Shown here: positions 58,036 to 64,000 of the stretch, in pieces
Layout of the letters: the number at the start of each line of letters is the position of its first letter
Position numbering within the stretch: the stretch's first letter is position 1
Source: Dicyema japonicum
Lineage: Eukaryota > Dicyemida > Rhombozoa > Dicyemidae
Direction: 5' to 3'
Length of the DNA stretch: 64,000 nt
NCBI GenBank assembly: GCA_011109175.1
Contig: RDEW01000009.1
Coordinates: 1,390,607 to 1,454,606 of the forward strand
Notes under the pieces: model-generated
The model's database searches: none
Seen by the model: the letters and a program-made list of their open reading frames with translations, nothing else
Told to the model about the DNA's origin: nothing
Translations under genes and position numbers: made by a program

Positions 58036-59370
58036 TTGTCATGTCGCTTATTTTTTTATCAATGTTCTCGAATTCGTTTGGATCGATATCGACAAGTCCG
58101 ATGTAGTAATTATATAGTGACAGTGCATGTTCGTTGATGGCCTTGAACATGTTAGCAGAGTTAAGTTTCGTATCTGCTAAATTATTTATTCTTTCGTTCA
58201 TCTTATCAAAAATTGCCTTTAATACATCATTCTTCAAAACACTGCTTGACTTATCTTCAAGCACTCCCAGGTAGCGGTGACCATCAAGTCCATCAAGTAA
58301 CCTTGCCTCCTCAGAATAGCTACGTACATTTGTTGTTGACTTATCAAAATTCTTTTCAAGTCCAGCAGCTTCAAAGAAAGCATTGACTTGATTCATCATT
58401 CTTACCAATGTATCCTCTTTATGGGAAAATATTTTTAATTCATCCATAAACAATAGATGATTGTTGCGTATGTTAGTGACATCCGATCTGGGTTGTTAAT
58501 TATCACTCTCGGAAATTTTTCATTTAATGATTTGCTTAACACATTTATCACAAAGACAAAGATCTGAGGGGACAGTGAGTCGCCTGTAGGATCCCCCTTT
58601 TCACTTTCACTACTTCAATCATTTTCTAACTAAATGTCAATTTAATCTTCTATTTAGTAATCAAGTTTTTAATAAAATTAACAATCCAAACAGGCAATCC
58701 AGATGCCTCAAGTACTTTATTCAGGAAATCATGATCCACGGAATAAAAAGCCTATTTAACGTCTATCCAGGCAGTAGCCAAATTATTCCGGTTCTAATGA
58801 TTGATACACTGATTTATTAGTGCTTGCTCTTTGGCCCCTTGACAGAATCTACGAATTCCCAGTTGGTTGTCACAAATCAGTCTATATGCTTCAATGTAGT
58901 CTGATAGTTTCCTATTCACACATTTCGTTGTTAACTCGTACATATTTGGAATACAGGTAATAGGTCTCAAGTCTTTTGGAGACTCACAATTAACTTTTTT
59001 CGGGATCAAATATGTTATTCCCATGTAAAACCACTCTTGAGGTGAGTATTCACCATGAATTATCTTGACGATTTCTTCACAAAGGGAGTCATGTATTGAT
59101 GTAAATTTCTTAATAAAGAAATTGTACACTTCATCGCATTCAGCTGCTCTCCGGTTTGGAAAAATTTTAATCATATCGAAAATGATTTTTTTAGTGAAAT
59201 TAGCATGCATTTCTTCCGAGCCTGTAGAGTTCTTATTTAATTGCAAGACTTTTTCCTCATTGTCTTGTTTATTCCAGATGTTCTCCCAGAATGCGAGGCA
59301 CTCATTTTCATTAAAGCCAAACTTGGCTTTTTCATGTTCTCCATTCAGATTCCTGTAAAAGTACCTCCTA
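58036..59370 (-). mobile_element. R4/Dong-like LINE RT pseudogene
   Basis: From 59370: RYFYRNLNGEHEKAKFGFNE, ECLAFWENIWNK, EWFYMGITYLIPKKVNCESP and KDLRPITCIPNMYELTTKCV. Next come NQLGIRRFCQGAKEQALINQ, NLATAWIDVK, a stop and AFYSVDHDFL, then a broken GDSLSP block. HLLFMDELKIFS follows, then GLEKNFDKSTTN, GHRYLGVLEDKSS and AINEHALSLYNYYIGLV. Block order and wording match RTs that replace YxDD by FMDD. Here the second catalytic residue reads Glu (FMDE). There are multiple stops and shifts. Clade placement as R4/Dong-like is from memory of the pattern and is uncertain. Confidence 0.7.
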
Positions 59371-59463
59371 TTAAGTTCAAAGCACCAATTCTGTCTTTTA
59401 AATTCGTTTCTATTGTGTTAAATAAATAAAATAATCAGTTAATTTATCCCCAGTAAAGCATAT

Positions 59464-62400
59464 TTAAAACTGCCATCCATCCAAAGTGGACCCCGCCGAC
59501 ATTATCGACGTTGCGTTGCCTCTCACGATTGCAACAGAGATCAACTGGAGTAGCCACCGGGTCTCACGTGCGTCGTGGCTTTTTAGTGTAGCTAAGCGTC
59601 CAAGTTTCTTTAGGAAGCGAAGCGATTTTCCACTTATTCCTCCAGTTGTCTCGACCACTATCGGATAAAACGCGAATCGGTCGCGTAGCGCTTCGTACTT
59701 CTTCTCCTTTGCCATCATCGTTTTTTCCGCGGAATACAGTGTGTCTACCGCGCTCCCGACAATGTTGGACGGGCAAAGCGTGTCGACACAAGTAGCGTCC
59801 CAGACCAAAGGTTTCCCCTCTTCGAATGGGAAAATTGTGATCCCGTCGGGACGTTTTCCGTCTCCTCTGTCCAGATCAACAGGTTCTAGTATGGCTGGGT
59901 ATCCCGCAGACTCCAGGGCTCGCTTGACAATACCGTTGATCGCCTTGTGTCTTGGGTATCGTCCTGCACTCCTTAGACAAGAGAGGGCATGGAGTCCATA
60001 ACAATCTGCGGTTGCGCCACATCGGCATTTGTGGGTCCGGCAAATCTCCAGTCCAAGTCTGGTGGAGATGCCGATGCGGACAGTATCGTCGTCAAGATGG
60101 GTCCCGACACTGCCAACTGGGAGTGCATTGATCCATGCGCCACTCGATTCGCATCTTCCAGTGACTAGACATGCACGTCTGTGTTGGTTTGATTGGTTCA
60201 GAAGCCTCTCATATTTATCCTCGCAGATGGTCCTGTAACGATCTTTCTGCTCAGGCATCATCCCCTTCAAATGCTCCATCTCTGTGATTTCAGATGATTC
60301 TGTTTGGAGTTGAAGAATCATTGACCAGCAGTCGGCTGGAGCCCAAAGAGGATAGATAAGCAGGGCAAGCCAGATCTTTCGTTGAAGGGATTCCCAGTCC
60401 GCCCAGGCTAACGGGTAGGGTCGCTTGGTCCCACCCTTGGTCGTCAAATTTCACATTTGTGATACGTTCAATAGTGGTCCGGAAGAGGAAATCGATAGCA
60501 TCAAGCTGTTTCATTTTCAGGTAGCAGGGTGCCTCCAAAGAACATAGTACAGTTTCTGTGCTGATAAGGCGTTTCTCAGCAGGAATAGGGAGGTATGTGC
60601 GTTTAACATCTCCAGACGTCTGAATGTTGTTTTTAGTTGATGTTCTTTTGTTCTTAGAGTGTTACTGATTCCAACATCAGTAAGAGGGCATCCAAGTATT
60701 TCCAGTTCTTCTGATTTGGTTTCTGTGGCTTTCGGAATGATCTCTCTGAACATACCAAGGATCAGATCCCATTCAGACTGTGGAAATCCAAAATTGGTTA
60801 CTTCACACTTATTGGTGTTTAGAGTTAGGCATAGGGATTCCAATTGTACTATCAGACTTTTCAAACAATCTAGTACATCCTTCGGATGGCCGCCCATGGT
60901 GCAATCATCCAAATACCATACTCTCAGAGGAGTGGAGCAGTATCCTGTGATACGGGCAATTCCCAGGCTGAACAAGGCGGGCCCCAGTGGGTCTCCTTGT
61001 TGGACTCCAGAAGACGATGGAATGTAATATTGGCCATGTACCAGACTGGATGGTTTTCCGTACGAACTATGAATATAGCTGTACACTGATGGGTAGTATG
61101 TGAAGCAATCCTCCAGAATTGTATCACGTCGTATCGAGTTGAAGGCATTTTTAATGTCAATTTTGACGATTACGTGAGGAATGTTCACGTTCTTTTCGGT
61201 GAATGTTCGGACAGCATGAACTGCCGCTTCACAACCCCCCGGTGTGCCGACCCCTATTTGGGTTGGTTGCAGCTGTGTTATCAGCGTAGGTAGGATTGCT
61301 CTACATACAAGCTTTGATGCCAACCGACTGCAATAGGGCGTATTCCACCTCCCTTCTTGTCGAATGCGATTAACTTTGCGGAAAACATTACGTGTCGAAT
61401 TGTTTCTGGTAGTGTCCCTGATAGCATCCTGTTCATTAGTTTGGTGATAGCCAACACGAGCCGGACCCCAGAGTTGCCCGTGTTATGAGCAATGAGATCT
61501 TTGATGTGACCCGGACGGAGTCCATCTAGTCCTCCACTGCTACTCGGGACGAAAGAGAGGATACCATCTTTTACGTCCTCTTCAGAGACAAGCAGATTGG
61601 GTAATTGTCCTGGGCAAGGGGGAACCCGGTGGTCGTTGGGAAGACTTGGGTGTCGCTCAACAAGTGATGCGTAGGACTGTTCGGACGGCTCAATTATACA
61701 TTGTTGATCTGCAAGGATCCTCACCGCAGCACGGATACCACCTTCCGAAAGTTTTCGACGGATCGCGCTTCTTAATCTCTGAGTGTCCGAGATAGTCGAT
61801 GTTGGCTTCTCATGGTTTTGAAATTTGTAGATGAGCTTTTCTGAGTGCCAATAGGTTTTTTGAGAAGAATGTGTGGACATTTTCCTTTACTAATGACGTA
61901 AGTGATTTCTCCTCTTTCCCCCTCCTATGGGGTATGCATAGTGTGAATGGAGCAAAGCAAAATAATCGTACCCAATCATCAGAGTCGTCCGAAGAAACTG
62001 CCCTTTCAATACACTCACATAGGCAGTCCGCGACAGATATACGGGCAGCTTTGGGGATCCTAATCAGGAGTCTTCGTGTGTGTGTCAGGTTGGAGATCAA
62101 TTCAAGTATTTCCTGATGGTCTAGTGGAACATGTTCAGAAGGGTAGCGTAGGGAAGAGTTTGTCGTATTATCTGGTAGGAGACAAGATCGACAGTGCCAA
62201 TCGGAAATGGCAGCCAGGGCTCTTTTAGTCATTCCGGCACAGGACATGTGGAAGCCATACGAACATGCTGTGCAATGGATCATCCGCTTTCTTTTGTTCA
62301 TTATGTTGCACTTTGTGCAGATCTCATATTCTTTTACAGTTTTCTGCATGTTCTTTTCTGATTTTCCTTTCTTATTCTCTTCTTATCCTCTTTTTTTAGC

Positions 62401-62640
62401 AACACAACGAGAACAGACGACACAACGTGTTTTTGTCAGACGACAAATTCGTTTCTTGACTGATGAATTTTTAGTTTCTAAGACTTTGATTACATCTTGG
62501 ATACAAGATGAAATTCTTCCAATTTCTCCCTTTTTGATTTTCGAAATACATATCCACACAGCATTTTTCTGGTTTCTTAGTCATAACTTTGGTTTGATTT
62601 CTGCTCTCCAATTGTTTGGATTTGTACCATTCTTTTCTTC
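59464..62640 (-). mobile_element. RLE-bearing non-LTR retrotransposon, nearly full length, frameshifted
   Basis: From about 62640: a Cys-rich lead (KKRICRLTKTRCVVCSRCVA), then a PHD-like finger (ICTKCNIMNKRKRMIHCTAC, GFHMSCAGM, WHCRSC). The RT region has RLRSAIRRKLSEGGIRAAVR, LIAFDKKGGGIRPIAVG, KIDIKNAFNSIRR (first Asp), VQQGDPLGPALFSLG and VWYLDDCTMGG (YLDD). A linker (LPVSLGGLGIPSTK) leads to the zinc knuckle CRCGATADCYGLHALSC and the PD-(D/E)XK endonuclease GKRPDGITIFPFEEGKPLVW with DATC. It ends VAIVRGNATSIMSAGSTLDG. The architecture is RT followed by a C-terminal restriction-like endonuclease, as in R2/NeSL-type elements. Frame changes near 61850, 61320, 60525 and 60300 inactivate it. 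It is the reference copy for the fragments elsewhere in the window. Confidence 0.87.
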
Positions 62641-62669
62641 AATTCAATCAGTTTCAACTCAATATGAAT

Positions 62670-63119
62670 TTACAGGGGGATTAGATTTATATATTCATAG
62701 ATCGCTGAATTAACTCCTCCTAAAAGATCCTTTTTAAAGAGCTGGTAAAGAATTTTCTTAGTTGGTTTCCGTAAATCACGAGGAATCAATTTAATTTTCC
62801 CAATTTGTAGAGAAAATTCGTTATAGCATCTTGTAATGTTGGAAATTTCGGTTGAAGGGTTTTGGAAAATTTTATCTATAAAAAATCTGCTCTTCTTTCT
62901 TATTTTTAAATTTGAAACTAATTTATTGCATGAAAATTTATTATTAGAAGCTTTGGTTATAATTGGCCATCCACCACGGAGAATTCTATCAAACCTTCTA
63001 TAAGCAGATTGGACTACTTCATTGATCCACTCAACTTTATCTCCCTGCTTTACTTGGTTAGAAATTGCCAGGAGATATAGTAGTTTGGAAGAGAGATCAG
63101 GTTGTGCATCGGAGGAGAT
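62670..63119 (-). CDS. Unrecognised open frame of 149 codons, exon or retroelement N-terminus
   Basis: The reverse strand is open from 63119 to a TAA at 62672-62670 without an internal Met-led start. It reads LLYLLAISNQVKQGDKVEWI, RFDRILRGGWPIITKASNNK, IGKIKLIPRDLRKPTKKILY and GGVNSAIYEYINLIPL. Composition is protein-like. It ends about 30 bp before the RLE element, so it may be an older host exon or retroelement cut by that insertion. No family is recognised. Confidence 0.35.
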   Translation of the reverse strand: MSSDAQPDLSSKLLYLLAISNQVKQGDKVEWINEVVQSAYRRFDRILRGGWPIITKASNNKFSCNKLVSNLKIRKKSRFFIDKIFQNPSTEISNITRCYNEFSLQIGKIKLIPRDLRKPTKKILYQLFKKDLLGGVNSAIYEYINLIPL

Positions 63120-63170
63120 TCATTAATAATTTCCTGGGTTTCATGCATCCAGGACCACTTTCTCTACGTT

Positions 63171-63465
63171 CTTATTGGTTTTTCCATCATTAATTTTCGT
63201 AGATAGGTCCTTGGAACTTGCTTCAAAACATTAGCTGAAACAAACATGACCACACCACAAGATTTTGAATCTTTTTCCAGTGAAATTAAATATATTTATT
63301 TAATTATATTAAAAAATTAAATTAAAAAATGAGCTTACTGCCCCCCCCAAAAAACAGTAACAGGGAAAAACTGGTAACATTCTATTTTTTTAAATACTTA
63401 ACAACTAAATATTATTTGGTTAAAATTAAAGTAATAATAAATATTTATAAATATATTTACAGCGG
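63171..63465. other. AT-rich gene-free stretch
   Basis: A low-complexity AT region with an AAAAAATTAAATTAAAAAAT run and a CCCCCCCC tract near 63340. No gene is seen. It may hold upstream exons or introns of the next gene. Confidence 0.35.
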
Positions 63466-64000
63466 CTAATACAAAGAAAAGATGTCAAATAAAGGGTAAA
63501 TTAATTGATGCTAATTTCACTTTTAGTAATATGTCATTCTATCATTAATAACGAGGAACTAAGTTACTCACGATGTGACCGTATTTGATAAAAATATATT
63601 TTAGATTCCACCTCTGAAGTGGTAGGCACTGAATCTAGTCCTGTGAGGAACGGAAAATTGGTGGTAAAGAAAAATACCGAACTGAATACCTACATCCACA
63701 TAAAAAATCGTAATACAAAATTATAATTATTAATAGATGATGTGGAAAATATGTCGATGTCAATTACAGCTACAGTTTTTGGAATTTCTCAAACAATCTA
63801 TGAAACTGATGATCCACAAGAATTTCTGGCGACTACACTTCCAGCTAGAGCTAATGATATCTCAGTGATTCACTTCCACTACTATAACACGTGTGATTAT
63901 GGAAAAGTTTTAATTATTAAATTTTAGATTTTCCCCATTAAACCAAAGCTAAAATTGATTCTTAGAGATCACCTTAGCCAAACTCTTCTGTGCGTTCATT
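63466..64000 (+). CDS. Partial gene, transglutaminase C-terminal barrel-like
   Basis: Five exons join in frame across GT-AG introns at 63496-63526 (31 nt), 63581-63604 (24), 63710-63736 (27) and 63907-63927 (21). The product reads QIKVICHSIINNEELSYSRC, GKLVVKKNTELNTYIHIKNH, SITATVFGISQTIYETDDPQ, LPARANDISVIHFHYYNTCD and YGK. The last exon, IFPIKPKLKLILRDHLSQ, runs off the window. The pattern G..V.V......N....S...A.V.GI...I....LP......V...Y..YGK resembles the C-terminal beta-barrel of animal transglutaminases. The catalytic Cys/His/Asp core is not in the window. If intron 4 is not used, the protein ends LIIKF at 63927. The splice pattern is well supported; the family call is tentative. Confidence 0.5.

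Noticed and set aside
59486-60238. Forward ORFs over the RLE element
   Set aside because: Antisense to the endonuclease domain, with no independent support.
62207-62713. 168-codon forward ORF rich in Phe and Ile, resembling a membrane protein
   Set aside because: It is antisense to the PHD-like finger and leader of the RLE retrotransposon. Its hydrophobic look follows from the reverse complement of lysine-rich coding.

Overview
The window looks like metazoan nuclear DNA from an AT-rich genome full of transposons. The strongest taxonomic hint is intron size. Every gene that can be read through is cut by GT-AG introns of mostly 20-27 nt, and the standard stop codons are used. Ultra-short introns together with an axonemal dynein and a cadherin (so a ciliated animal) fit a dicyemid mesozoan best. 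That placement is an inference from gene structure, not a species identification.

Host genes, left to right: GPN3, a GPN-loop GTPase (4177-5049, +); a multi-exon gene of unknown function with a lysine-rich tail (5973-7120, +); an apparently complete inner-arm dynein heavy chain most like DNAH10 (11868-27374, +, dozens of mini-introns); an unrecognised, probably helical protein of about 800 residues (30132-32836, -); a small protocadherin-like receptor (40030-42146, -); and a transglutaminase-barrel-like gene that runs off the right edge (63466-64000, +). A few weaker ORFs or exon candidates lie at 34006-34228, 36040-36360, 44169-44459 and 44805-44996. No functional RNA gene was found, only a tRNA-Ile-like relic and tRNA-derived SINEs.

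The rest is mobile DNA in many states of decay. (1) A non-LTR family with a C-terminal restriction-like endonuclease (RLE) has one nearly full-length, frameshifted copy (59464-62640, -, with a PHD-like finger and YLDD reverse transcriptase) and about ten fragments, several of them internal-deletion derivatives. (2) Jockey/CR1-like and RTE-like LINE fragments carry apurinic-type endonuclease or RT domains. (3) An R4/Dong-like RT relic is fused to an RTE endonuclease remnant (57893-59370). (4) A Ginger/KRBA2-like integrase DNA transposon is present as two copies bounded by the same terminal inverted repeats (8389-10530 and 34454-36012) plus a third fragment (45790-46560). (5) A 150-bp MITE sits in that third fragment, with an 8-bp target duplication and a matching empty site elsewhere in the window. 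(6) A 588-bp non-autonomous hAT element has a perfect 8-bp duplication. (7) A tRNA-derived SINE family has at least six copies.

From 51.8 to 55.6 kb lies tandem-repeat DNA: a roughly 50-bp minisatellite with higher-order structure, then four units of a roughly 528-bp satellite. The fourth unit is interrupted by a 446-bp RLE-LINE segment that is almost identical to DNA 2 kb downstream and ends at the only N in the window. This is a possible assembly join.

The genes show no operon-like cooperation. GPN3 (RNA polymerase II assembly), the dynein (ciliary motility) and the cadherin (adhesion) are unrelated single genes embedded in repeats.
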